Origin: UBA5738 sp049641805
GTDB taxonomy: Bacteria > Patescibacteriota > Minisyncoccia > Minisyncoccales > UBA5738
Assembly: GCA_049641805.1 (NCBI GenBank)
Contig: JBARNX010000024.1
Location: forward strand, 1-23,610
Direction of reading: 5' to 3'
DNA: 23,610 nt
Shown: positions 14,501 through 21,667 of the stretch, one piece after another
Position numbering within the stretch: position 1 is the first letter of the stretch
How the letters are laid out: the number at the start of each line of letters is the position of its first letter
The notes under the pieces: model-generated
What the model was told of the DNA's origin: nothing
Seen by the model: only the letters and a program-made list of their open reading frames with translations
Database searches by the model: none
Position numbers and translations under genes: made by a program

Positions 14501-15762
14501 GGCCGTTCGTGATCGGTTACGATCCGGTGATTACCGGCAGCCAGACGCCGGAAATTTCCGTCAAAACCGACAAAAAAGCGGTTTGCAAGGTTGCACCTTA
14601 CGACCTTGAATATGGTTTGATGTGGGATACATTGGAAACTGCCGATGGCAAAAACCATAAAAAGAAATTCGCGGCGCAATTAAACGAAGGAACATATACT
14701 TTTTATGTCCGCTGCAAGGATGAAGCGGGAAATTTGAATATGTTTTCCCAAAAGATCGTGTTTACGGTTGATAAAAGTTTTAATGAAAAAATTGCTTTTA
14801 ACACGGTACCGCCAGCCATAAGTTCCGCGGCCGTACAAGTTTTAAATTTCAATGCCAAAGTATCGGCAAACATCAAGAGCGGAGTGCTGATGGACGGAGT
14901 TGAAGCGCGGGTGCGCGACCGAGACGGCCGTTTCGTCGCGGCGTTCATTCTGGCGGATGGCGGCAACGGCAATTGGGAATATGACTGGCAAAACATTGCC
15001 GGCGTCGGCGCGGGCGAATACAAAATTGACATATTCGCGAAAGACGCGTCGGAAAATTTTTCCGAGCAAAAAAATGCCGCCGCTTTTACCGTGGCGGCAA
15101 CGGCCGCCGGCAATTGCAAAGATTTGAAAACGGGAGGTTCGTTTGCGGAAAAGATCGATGTGGTTTTCGTTCCCTGCGGTTACGGAAGCGATCAGGTTTC
15201 TTTTGAAGCGGATGCCGAACGCCAAATTGAACAGTTTTCCAAATTCGCGCCGGTTGCCCAAAACATGGATAAATTCAATTTTCGCGCGGTAGAAATTTCC
15301 GGTCTTGATTGTGCCGAGGATTTGAAGGATAATATGGATAAGGATGCTGAAATTTTTCGCCAAGCCGCGCGGCCTTGCCTGCCGGACGCGGTGATGGTTT
15401 TGAAAAAAAATTCCCAAGGATCGGCCCACGGTATTTCTTTGGCGGGCGCGGGGATAGGGTTTGTTTCGGCTCAAGCGCCGACGGCTTCCATTCATGAGCT
15501 TGGGCATGCTTTTTTCAATTTGAACGATGAATATAGCTATGGCTGCACTTATACCGATATGTCAAACTCTTCAAATTGTTCCAATGAGCCAAAATGCGAA
15601 AAATGGAAAGACTTGGCGGGCGCGGGGTGCTATTCGGGGTGTACTTGCGAGGGCAATTACCGATCGTCAAACGATAGCGTGATGCTTGATCCGTCGCATG
15701 CCACGCAGTTCAGTCCGGCGGCCGGCCGCCAAATTTTAAAAATATTGACTGTTTTTGAATAA
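11521..15762 (+). CDS. Giant secreted protein with C-terminal M64-type zinc metalloprotease
   Basis: 1413 residues. A signal peptide lies at about 1-42 (LLSAALVSAIIVGSFPVG). A DUF4082-like domain fills about 44-213 (YAGWRFSVLKD, TELCGYF, MLPRQNK, IFGIVDVKI). Three C-x4-C-x2-C-x4-C units start at Cys 241, 274 and 305. A Gly-rich stretch covers about 330-382, and a helical segment about 385-425. A long Ala/Thr/Val-rich region of unknown fold runs from about 430 to 990. An Ig-like repeat lies at about 994-1085 (YTFYVRCKD), a further beta domain at about 1086-1195, and the protease domain at about 1197-1413. That domain holds HELGH at 1325-1329 and DEY at 1336-1338, the HExxHxxxxLxDEY pattern of the M64 (IgA peptidase) family: two His bind zinc and Glu is the base. 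It is extracellular, substrate unknown. ATG 11521 overlaps the preceding stop. Confidence 0.8.
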   Translation: MINLFWPLLKLKYFARRLLSAALVSAIIVGSFPVGILEVRAALPQGEKEPLFGQAGGDYLWQSLEVGDLGGIENTSQYAGWRFSVLKDAYVTELCGYFKGVYSVNLYDGAYNLKASSQIAGYEQWNCASIAPIAVSKGEKYYVVAEILNSPVYYRSGASMLPRQNKEAIIESGITQRIDQPFGSDMKSDDGRIFGIVDVKITPKREAEILIKKAGASLAQAVNGAAGNEAAGNFFAVVRNCARGRCIACAAESCRIESDEQSKDQKENTFIQICAKGNCWSCTNENCAETNAAGFIKTGYSFKNCKNNKCINCLNGQCNVTGGQVPTYYKWDAAGGGMDGGSFFMDTGTGGSGGSSGAWESYFGGNYSGDAFGGGGGGGGFNAKAAAVALVKHAFADQDFIDALLAYMAAAKEEGITNTTPTYGQLAEFINHAAGETLIDTNSVPVKEQSTVSSAIETMAPIYSAFSTTKTDPKTGALVVIPGNPETAAFTRASSLATGWGSKMNAPVAKDADGKEIYVAVNVGGEVTAGSSFSVPLYVLENGKIVSKGVTGYSVKNSAAAPHSSEEANAINANGGIVYVPVRESTPAYGLLNSSTAATFTNNGKKASGGGVSQAAAGLPANAIVVDAPSVSDNSSTRDATVASSVISDWLPTGSANRTAAATTKTGGAAGTVYVPKVVAASPTAVVSANGTVKIKSDPQTAAGNSRKIIDEIKSQMSETVVDESTGEVEIIPPASKRTNDLIYAWGSNTLGQAVGQIKITANADGTPINASTVTARQAITYSPAAVRTVAEGGETKTSLIYAAPTTYYLTEEDVASIKAGNVLYAPVVAAEPLSLNSGIGSEFQPVKKTGNANTLTTGAPGHSFQATAQASDSSAGGAQQNDTTSDTVRRDNQYTPSVNAFLNNGIPLSTEIFYSDAVNWLRLPSGSIKDSYETIAAADYQQAGYFEFRDAGLFFKKIISKSSGSAAAAVGNLSAGSGDVPAAGAAAKSQNKGPFVIGYDPVITGSQTPEISVKTDKKAVCKVAPYDLEYGLMWDTLETADGKNHKKKFAAQLNEGTYTFYVRCKDEAGNLNMFSQKIVFTVDKSFNEKIAFNTVPPAISSAAVQVLNFNAKVSANIKSGVLMDGVEARVRDRDGRFVAAFILADGGNGNWEYDWQNIAGVGAGEYKIDIFAKDASENFSEQKNAAAFTVAATAAGNCKDLKTGGSFAEKIDVVFVPCGYGSDQVSFEADAERQIEQFSKFAPVAQNMDKFNFRAVEISGLDCAEDLKDNMDKDAEIFRQAARPCLPDAVMVLKKNSQGSAHGISLAGAGIGFVSAQAPTASIHELGHAFFNLNDEYSYGCTYTDMSNSSNCSNEPKCEKWKDLAGAGCYSGCTCEGNYRSSNDSVMLDPSHATQFSPAAGRQILKILTVFE
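13089..13096 (+). other. G8 homopolymer tract inside the protease gene
   Basis: Eight consecutive G encode Val-Gly-Gly at about residue 523 using GTG GGG GGG, whereas most Gly codons in this gene are GGC or GGA. A one-base slip would truncate the protein before its Ig-like and protease domains. Confidence 0.7.
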
Positions 15763-15780
15763 TCATAAATAACCAAAATT

Positions 15781-17424
15781 ATGCCATTGTTTAAATTTCT
15801 TTCGATCAAAAAATGCGCCGTGTATTTGTCTTTGGCGGGACTCGCCTTGGGGATTTTGGTTTTCGGGATTGTTCTTGCCGACAGCGGCCCGGTTTTGAAG
15901 AATGTGAATCCGCAAGGTACGGTAACATCTTCAAGCGTTAAAATAACTTTGGACACCGAAGATCTCGCGCGTTGCCGGTATTCGACCAGTGACGGTGGTT
16001 ATGACAGTATGGGCAATAATCTCGATACGCCGGACGGGTTATATCATTCGGCGTCGCTGGGAACGCTTAACGCGGGACCTTATACCTATTATGTCCGCTG
16101 TAAAGATTTTGAAGGCAATGCCAACGGTTCAAGCGCGGTCGTTAAATTTACGGTGGGGAGTATCTCTTGCGTAGGCGAGAATTGTCCCACGATCACGCCG
16201 GGTGGTACGGCGCCGGTTCTTTCCGGATTGTTGCCGTCGGGGACGACTTATAATTCCTATGTTACTTTGTCGGTAAAAACCAATGAAGCCGCCAATTGCC
16301 GTTATAGCTGGTATGACAAGGCTTTTGACGAAATGACCTTGGTATTTTCAACCTCGGATCAAAAATACCATACCGCGACCGCGTCTTTATCGAACTACGG
16401 TTATTACACTTATAATGTCAGGTGCCGCAATACCGCGGGCAATGTGAACCAGGTGGCGGGAAAAATTTCTTTCCGCTACGCCAATAAAAATCCGGTCGTA
16501 TCCGCTCCGGTTGTTGTTGCGCCCAAAGATACCGCCGCGCCCGAGATTTCCAATTTGATGCCTGCCGGGGATGTTAACGCGGCCAGCACCACCATTTCTT
16601 GCGTTACCGATGAAGCGGCGACATGCAAATACGATATTTCCGATACGGGTTATGATTCAATGGCTAATACGATGGATGGCGCCGGAAGCAAAAATCACAG
16701 CAAGATCGTGGCGTTGGACGCGGCCGGCCGTTATACTTACTATATCCGTTGCAACGATAAATCCGGAAATAAGAGCAATAGTTCAAGCCAGATCGGTTTC
16801 AATTATGTCGCGCCCGTCAAGGAGGGCCCGGTAATTTCCAATCTTCAGCCGACCGGCGCGATCTATCAGAGCAATGTGGCGTTAATCGTGACAACCGATA
16901 AAGCCGCGGATTGCCGGTATTCGGACAGCGACGCGGATTTTGAAACGATGCATGATTCATTCTCCACTAACGATGGTTCTCTGCATCAGGCAACGGTTAA
17001 TTTGGATGACTACGGGGCATACGCTTATTATGTGCGTTGCCGCGATACCCAAGGCAACGCGGATGACCGGTCCGAGGTGATCAATTTTGAATACAAGAAT
17101 CCGAATCCGGATGAAATTGATGGCGAAAATCTTGGCGAAACCAATATCCAGCCCGAGCCGCCCGCGGAAGTGACATGCGCGGAAACGAAGAACGGCGGCA
17201 AAGACGGGGTATGCGATACAACCGTGGATTGCATTTGTGATTTGGATTGTCCGGCGAGCGGCGACGATGCGGATCCGGATTGCGCGAATGTCGCGCCGGC
17301 GCCGGCGAGCAACGGCTGGATCGCGATCATTCTTATTGGATTGGCGTTATTGGTTATTATCGTGATAATCATCGTGATTATTAAAAGAAGGGGCAACGGC
17401 GAGGAAGATGTGGAATTGCCATAG
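15781..17424 (+). CDS. Membrane-anchored protein of four Ig-like repeats
   Basis: 547 residues. A signal peptide covers about 1-34 (LSLAGLALGILVFGIVLAD). Four Ig-like repeats start at residues 36, 144, 253 and 349. Each opens with (G/A)PxxxxxxPxG, has a first Cys in CRY or CKY, then a YDSM-like turn, a His before a hydrophobic strand, and closes with Y(T/A)YxVRC or YYIRC followed by GN. A Cys/Asp cluster starts at 466 (VCDTTVDCICDLDC, DADPDC), then a Pro/Ala stretch, one membrane helix at about 512-535, and a tail KRRGNGEEDVELP. It starts 18 nt after the protease gene. The first 18 nt around its start are identical to those of the 762-aa gene. It is the last gene of the unit, with a strong terminator 39 nt downstream. 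With its extended repeats and anchor it could be the cell-bound stalk of the set (inference). Confidence 0.8.
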   Translation: MPLFKFLSIKKCAVYLSLAGLALGILVFGIVLADSGPVLKNVNPQGTVTSSSVKITLDTEDLARCRYSTSDGGYDSMGNNLDTPDGLYHSASLGTLNAGPYTYYVRCKDFEGNANGSSAVVKFTVGSISCVGENCPTITPGGTAPVLSGLLPSGTTYNSYVTLSVKTNEAANCRYSWYDKAFDEMTLVFSTSDQKYHTATASLSNYGYYTYNVRCRNTAGNVNQVAGKISFRYANKNPVVSAPVVVAPKDTAAPEISNLMPAGDVNAASTTISCVTDEAATCKYDISDTGYDSMANTMDGAGSKNHSKIVALDAAGRYTYYIRCNDKSGNKSNSSSQIGFNYVAPVKEGPVISNLQPTGAIYQSNVALIVTTDKAADCRYSDSDADFETMHDSFSTNDGSLHQATVNLDDYGAYAYYVRCRDTQGNADDRSEVINFEYKNPNPDEIDGENLGETNIQPEPPAEVTCAETKNGGKDGVCDTTVDCICDLDCPASGDDADPDCANVAPAPASNGWIAIILIGLALLVIIVIIIVIIKRRGNGEEDVELP

Positions 17425-17462
17425 GGTTTCATAATCATAAAATTATTTAAACATTTAATCAT

Positions 17463-17491
17463 AAAAAATCGCGCTTAAGGCGCGATTTTTT
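17463..17491 (+). terminator. Strong intrinsic terminator of the surface-protein unit
   Basis: A perfect 12-bp stem: AAAAAATCGCGC (17463-17474) with GCGCGATTTTTT (17480-17491), loop TTAAG. The A and T runs at its ends make it able to work on both strands. It lies 39 nt after the stop of the 547-aa gene. Confidence 0.9.
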
Positions 17492-17492
17492 A

Positions 17493-17687
17493 ATTAGACC
17501 TGCTGCTTAAAGATTTCCTGCTGCAATTTCCATATTTCGGCTGCGCCGAATTCATCATTCGTCGACAGACTTAGCTTAAGTATGTCTCCTCATTCTTCAT
17601 CCGGCTCGCATATTTTGCTACGCAAAATCGCTTCTGCCCCGAAATCTGAAAATTTCGCTACGGAAATATTTAAGCAGTAGGTCTAAT
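17493..17687. mobile_element. MITE-like element with about 26-bp terminal inverted repeats
   Basis: The ends 17493-17518 and 17662-17687 are inverted copies with 24 of 26 matching bases (core TTAGACCTxCTGCTTAAA). TAA flanks the inner ends on both sides (17491-17493 and 17687-17689), which could be a 3-bp target duplication. The inside is non-coding and hairpin-rich: TTCGGC-TGC-GCCGAA at about 17538-17552 and ATTTTGC-TAC-GCAAAAT at about 17614-17630. It occupies most of the 298-bp gap between the 547-aa gene and the beta-propeller gene. No transposase is visible, so it would be non-autonomous; a structured RNA or a REP-type element is the alternative. Confidence 0.65.
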
Positions 17688-17722
17688 AAAAGAAAGGGTA
17701 ATTTTCTAATCCCTCGAACTTG

Positions 17723-19822
17723 ATGTCTCCGCGAATCTCAAAAATAAAAAAAAGCGAATGGCACAAGCAGTCCGTTGATATCCGGCTGGCGATTGGTTTT
17801 TTAACGACCTTCGCTTTTTTAATTGGAATTTATCTGATTGCCAATTTTCGGGCCGCGAGTTTGCCGATAACAATATTCGATAATTCGAATTTCGGCACGG
17901 CGGTTTCCGACGATAAACCGGCCGGCGCGGATAATAAGCCGCGCTTAAAGTTTTTTTTATCGCCGGATGATTTCAAGAGTTATCTTGACGACGGCAATCG
18001 CGCGTTCATCGGCGGAATATACGAAGAGCAGGCTTTTGCCGCGGCGAACAATTCCGTTTTGGTTCCGACGGCCGGCGCGAAAACCGCCGCGGCAAAAACG
18101 CCAACCAAAAATCAGAAAATCGATAACGAAGTTATTGCCGCCGCGGACGGTTTGCGGTATATGAGTCTTGGCAAGATTGCCGCGGATTCGGCAAGCGATA
18201 TAATTTTATCCCAAGAGAAGAATATCTATTTTTCCCCGGAAAACCAGTATTACCGGCCGGTTTCTATGGAGGCCGCCGAACTGCCGGCCGGGGAAACAAA
18301 AATATTCGACATTGGCGATCCGGCGGCGATGGCGCAAATCGGTATGGTGGCGCAAGACGGCGATCTATTGATGGCGGATAACTCTCTGGTCGTGATTTCA
18401 GAAAATTCCGTATCCGCTTTTGATGTGTCCAGCGTTTTCGTGCCGGTTGATTTATGGAAAGCGCGCATTAACGAGGGGACCAAAGTGGTTGCGCGGAGAA
18501 TGGTTGGATCAAAATTATATTTGGGGTTAAGAACTAAAATCGATGCGGCGAATCCGTGCCCTATCAAGCCGTTATCGGTCGGAAACAAACCTTTAATCGT
18601 AAATTGCGCCGCCATTTTTCATCCCGAATCGCCGATAATGGCGGATTCGATATTCACCGTGGTTGAAGTCGATGTTGCCTCCGGTCAGGCTTTGCGTGAT
18701 ATTTCATTCGTGGGCGGGGAAAATACTTCCACGGTATTTTTATTCGACGGATCGGCGGCCGCGGTCTGGGGCCAGGGCGGGGATTATATTTCCTTTTTCA
18801 CCGATTTCTTGCAAGATAAATGCAAAGGTTTGCTTCCTAACTATTTATTGGAAAAGGCGTCCAAGCTTCCCGGTTGCGCGATATCGCTGGCGGCAAAAGA
18901 GCTTGAGCTGCGGTCATTGCTTTCTAATTGGTTCGGGTCGTTGAACGGCGATGAACAAACGCGGATCGCGGGAGAAGTTTCCGGCCGTTTGACCGATTAT
19001 TTGCGCGACCATTACCGCGATTTTGAACAGACCGGCATCGCTCTGGCGGATATGGGTTCATTCACATTCAACTATCAGAATCAGGTCGCGGGGCGGCTGG
19101 TTTCCGGCGGCTTGTCGGCGGCGCGGGACGGAAGTTTGCGCTTGGCCACTGTTTCAGGGAGCGGGGCGGTTAAAAAAATGAATTGGCTGGTTACAGGCAA
19201 GATTGATACCGATGGCGTTGAAAAAATACTTAATAACATTTATGTTCTCGGCTCCAACCTTGAAATTTCCGCGGCGGGAGAAAATCTTGATTTGGCCGCC
19301 GGCGTATGCGCGTTGCGCTATTCAGCTAATGCGGCCTATTTATCGACCTGCCGCCAGAACGATCCGGTTTACGCCGTCGGATTCGCGGCCGGCGCGGCGG
19401 AAGTGGCAAGCCGGTTGAAAACTTTTGGATTCCCGGCCTATCTTTATCCGTTCGATGACGGTTTTCTTTTGGAAGTTTCAAAAAACAGCCGTAAAATAAA
19501 ATTAACTTTATACGATGCGACCATAGCGTCAAAAATCGATCGGATTTCGGAATTCGATGTCAATGATTATTGGGCCGATTTTGACGGTAATCACGCGGCT
19601 TTTGCTTCCGACGAAGCCGGTAAAACATTTTTCCTGCCCGCGGCCCGCGGCGGTTATGTTTTCTCGCGGGCGGGCGGGAAGATCGAATTGAAAAAAAATA
19701 TCGGGAGCCTGGCGGTTGGCCGCGCGTTTTTCCGCGCCGGATATTTGTATCTGGCCGGCGATGACGGAATCGAAGTTTTTCTCGCGCCGGATTGGAATAA
19801 CGCGAAAACCGTAAAATTCTAG
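17723..19822 (+). CDS. Membrane-anchored beta-propeller protein (PF09826-like)
   Basis: 699 residues from ATG 17723; a TTG directly before it is in frame, but the ATG is the natural choice. A basic N-terminus (RISKIKKSEWHK) precedes a signal-anchor helix at about 22-41 (LAIGFLTTFAFLIGIYLIANF), so the rest is outside. The outer part matches the order seen in the 'beta propeller domain' family (PF09826): an opening FLSPDDFKSYL, then paired strands (LLMADNSLVVISENSVSAFDV, AVVARRMVG-type strands, LYLGLRT), a Cys/Pro segment before FTVVEVDVASG, FVGGENTSTVFLF, and the block VSGGLSAARDGSLRLATV, which corresponds to the family's 'FSMDEYxGxLRVATT' region. The middle (about 370-440) is helical with paired Cys (DKCKGLL, LPGCAIS). 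The role is unknown in this family; no enzymatic motif is visible. It lies downstream of the inverted-repeat element and its own promoter is not evident. Confidence 0.7.
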   Translation: MSPRISKIKKSEWHKQSVDIRLAIGFLTTFAFLIGIYLIANFRAASLPITIFDNSNFGTAVSDDKPAGADNKPRLKFFLSPDDFKSYLDDGNRAFIGGIYEEQAFAAANNSVLVPTAGAKTAAAKTPTKNQKIDNEVIAAADGLRYMSLGKIAADSASDIILSQEKNIYFSPENQYYRPVSMEAAELPAGETKIFDIGDPAAMAQIGMVAQDGDLLMADNSLVVISENSVSAFDVSSVFVPVDLWKARINEGTKVVARRMVGSKLYLGLRTKIDAANPCPIKPLSVGNKPLIVNCAAIFHPESPIMADSIFTVVEVDVASGQALRDISFVGGENTSTVFLFDGSAAAVWGQGGDYISFFTDFLQDKCKGLLPNYLLEKASKLPGCAISLAAKELELRSLLSNWFGSLNGDEQTRIAGEVSGRLTDYLRDHYRDFEQTGIALADMGSFTFNYQNQVAGRLVSGGLSAARDGSLRLATVSGSGAVKKMNWLVTGKIDTDGVEKILNNIYVLGSNLEISAAGENLDLAAGVCALRYSANAAYLSTCRQNDPVYAVGFAAGAAEVASRLKTFGFPAYLYPFDDGFLLEVSKNSRKIKLTLYDATIASKIDRISEFDVNDYWADFDGNHAAFASDEAGKTFFLPAARGGYVFSRAGGKIELKKNIGSLAVGRAFFRAGYLYLAGDDGIEVFLAPDWNNAKTVKF

Positions 19823-19849
19823 CCTCCGGATATTGCATATCAAGAGTTG

Positions 19850-19934
19850 CGCAGTTGGCATTAAATACGCGCAAAGCAAAGGTCTATCCCTCGCTAATGC
19901 GAGGGTTGGGCCCTTGCGGGAAAATTCAACTGCG
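19850..19934. repeat. Structured intergenic inverted repeat
   Basis: CGCAGTTG (19850-19857) and CAACTGCG (19927-19934) are inverted copies. They enclose a perfect hairpin, CCCTCGC-TAAT-GCGAGGG (19888-19905), followed by GGGCCC. No T run follows, so a classical terminator is unlikely. It may be a REP-like element or a structured leader for the 19979 gene. Confidence 0.45.
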
Positions 19935-19978
19935 TAAATCAAGGTATATTTTAATTTATTTTGTGATAAAATAAATCT

Positions 19979-20398
19979 ATGACAATAATTGAAACTCTGG
20001 CAAAAATTGATCCGATGCTCTATGCGTCGATGTTTTTGTTGCCGTTCGTGCTATACGGATATTTGGTATCGTCAAAATCAAAAAAGAGAATCGCGGCTTC
20101 TTTGGCCAATCCGGCCGACCAGCTCAGAGAAAAGAAAATAAACATCCGCAAAGAGATAACCGCGTCGCTTTTTTTGGGAGGCAGCGTGGCTTTCGCCGCG
20201 GCGATAATTATTATCATCGGTTTTCTTGTGATGGATTTCAAAAACAGTCGCGGGCTTTTCGCGGTACCTTTGCCCGCGGCGACTTTTCCTCCGGCTCCGT
20301 CATGGGTTTATCCTTCCGCGCCTGAAAAACAGGCCGAAGCTCCCGCGGCAAAGGCGGTCAATGATGTTAAGGAATCGGAAGGTTTTCTCATTGATTGA
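19979..20398 (+). CDS. Small two-TM membrane protein (hypothetical)
   Basis: 139 residues. Membrane helices lie at about 13-31 (LYASMFLLPFVLYGYLVSS) and 61-84 (SLFLGGSVAFAAAIIIIIGFLVM), joined by a basic loop (KSKKRIAASL, REKKINIRKE) that should face the cytosol. The tail after the second helix is Pro/Ala-rich (VPLPAATFPPAPSWVYPSAP) and would lie outside, ending in an acidic stretch. No known domain is recognised. ATG 19979 follows an A/T-rich leader (GATAAAATAAATCT) without a Shine-Dalgarno site. It stands 27 nt before the next gene and is probably co-transcribed with it. A helper or assembly role beside the surface proteins is possible but has no direct support. Confidence 0.65.
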   Translation: MTIIETLAKIDPMLYASMFLLPFVLYGYLVSSKSKKRIAASLANPADQLREKKINIRKEITASLFLGGSVAFAAAIIIIIGFLVMDFKNSRGLFAVPLPAATFPPAPSWVYPSAPEKQAEAPAAKAVNDVKESEGFLID

Positions 20399-20425
20399 AT
20401 TTTGTAATTTTTAAATAATCACAAT

Positions 20426-21523
20426 ATGGATAAAGAAATATTTTTCAGCGAATATAAAGGCGTGTTCATTGCCGGCGCGGCGCTGATTGTGCTCGGCATT
20501 GTTTTGTCGGCAAGTTTTTTGTTTTCCGGCAAATCGATTTTGGTCAAAGATGTTCCGGGCCAGGAAAAATTCAAAGCCGGCGAGCCGTATACGGTGGCGT
20601 GGACGGCCAAGAATGTTGACCGGGTGGGAATTGTGCTTTTCAACGGCGCCAAGCCGCAGTGGATCGTCCAGAATATCGCGGCGTCCGCGGGCAAATACAT
20701 TTGGAATTCATATATTTACCAGGAGGCGGGCACCGATTACCGGATCGCGGTGTTTGAATATCCTTGGCGTAAAGGCAACGCGATTGCCTACAGCACATCC
20801 CCGATTGAAATTTTGGGACAAAAATACGCATCTTGCGATGATTACGCGGTTGAACAAAGTTGGCCGTTTTTGCCCGACAATTATCCGAATATCCACAAAG
20901 TTTTTATTACCACAGGCACTTTTTCAGGCAATTTGGGCGGGTTGGAAGGCGCTGATTTGGCGTGCAAAAATGAAGCGGAAAAAGCCGGTTACAGCGGAAA
21001 TTATGTCGCGTTCATCGGCACCGATTCGCTGTCCGCCAGTGAAAGAATCACCAAGCCGGGCGCGTTCGTGGAAGCCGAGCCGATCGGCGCGCTTGCGGAA
21101 GGCCGAAAGTGCAACCGTTTTATCGCCGGTACGGTTCAAGAATTGTTGGATAAGGCCCGGTTGACAAAAAGCTTGGCCCAAGTTGAATTGAGCGATACTT
21201 TTTACCGCCGTTTGGGCGATACATGGTTTGGCCGCCGCACCGCCTCGACCGAAACAAAATGCTTGCAATTATCAATGATGGGCGCGGTGGGCGCGTTTAG
21301 CGGCAGTTATACTTGCCAGAATTGGACGACCAACAAGCGCCAGGTGTATGCCGGTACGGTGCCGGCCGAAGCCGATTTGCCGCGTTGTTACGATAGCGAA
21401 GGGAAAAACTTGCAAGCCAATTATTACGGTGCCGTGGCCAGCAGTTTCGATGAAAAAGGCGCGTACGCGATCGGCGGCGATACCTGCAGCAGCAGTCATC
21501 GCTTGATGTGCGTGGAACAATAG
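20426..21523 (+). CDS. Anchored Kre9/KNH-like plus DUF1554-like surface protein
   Basis: 365 residues. A signal-anchor helix lies at about 11-33 (VFIAGAALIVLGIVLSASFLF). About 38-130 is a beta-sandwich of the Ser-Thr-rich Kre9/KNH type (EKFKAGEPYTVAWTAKNVD, then GKYIWNSY and TDYRIAVFEY). About 155-365 matches the DUF1554 domain known from Leptospira and other bacteria, whose fold is C-type-lectin or endostatin-like. Visible blocks are KVFITTGTFSGNLGGLEGADLAC, here split as KVFITTGTFSGNLGG and EGADLACKNEAEKAG, followed by NYVAFIGT, WFGRRTAS, SYTCQNW and a closing DTCSSSHRLMCVEQ. Its paired Cys suggest disulfides. Binding of glycans or proteins at the surface is plausible from the fold, without direct evidence. 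It starts 27 nt after the 19979 gene. Confidence 0.75.
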   Translation: MDKEIFFSEYKGVFIAGAALIVLGIVLSASFLFSGKSILVKDVPGQEKFKAGEPYTVAWTAKNVDRVGIVLFNGAKPQWIVQNIAASAGKYIWNSYIYQEAGTDYRIAVFEYPWRKGNAIAYSTSPIEILGQKYASCDDYAVEQSWPFLPDNYPNIHKVFITTGTFSGNLGGLEGADLACKNEAEKAGYSGNYVAFIGTDSLSASERITKPGAFVEAEPIGALAEGRKCNRFIAGTVQELLDKARLTKSLAQVELSDTFYRRLGDTWFGRRTASTETKCLQLSMMGAVGAFSGSYTCQNWTTNKRQVYAGTVPAEADLPRCYDSEGKNLQANYYGAVASSFDEKGAYAIGGDTCSSSHRLMCVEQ

Positions 21524-21637
21524 TCCATACCCAAGCTTGTCGGGTTATTGAATTTCTCAAACGGTCGCAGAGATAATTTCGAGGAGATAGTTTCTTCTTT
21601 GTTGGAGCTGATAAAATGAAATAATTTTGCCGGTGGT

Positions 21638-21667
21638 TTGTAATATGCGCGGAAATAAAATTATAAT
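21638..21667 (+). promoter_or_regulatory. Putative promoter of the beta-helix/SGNH gene
   Basis: TTGTAA (21638-21643), an 18-nt spacer and consensus TATAAT (21662-21667). The start is expected near 21674 with a leader of about 17 nt. The rest of the 167-bp gap (21524-21690) holds only a weak hairpin near 21529-21545. Confidence 0.6.

Noticed and set aside
14842..15507. 221-aa minus-strand frame opposite the M64 domain
   Set aside because: It lies wholly opposite a frame with a clear catalytic motif, and its composition (Arg, Phe, His) is that of an antisense shadow.
19888..19905. Hairpin as terminator of the beta-propeller gene
   Set aside because: The stem is perfect but no T run follows on either strand.
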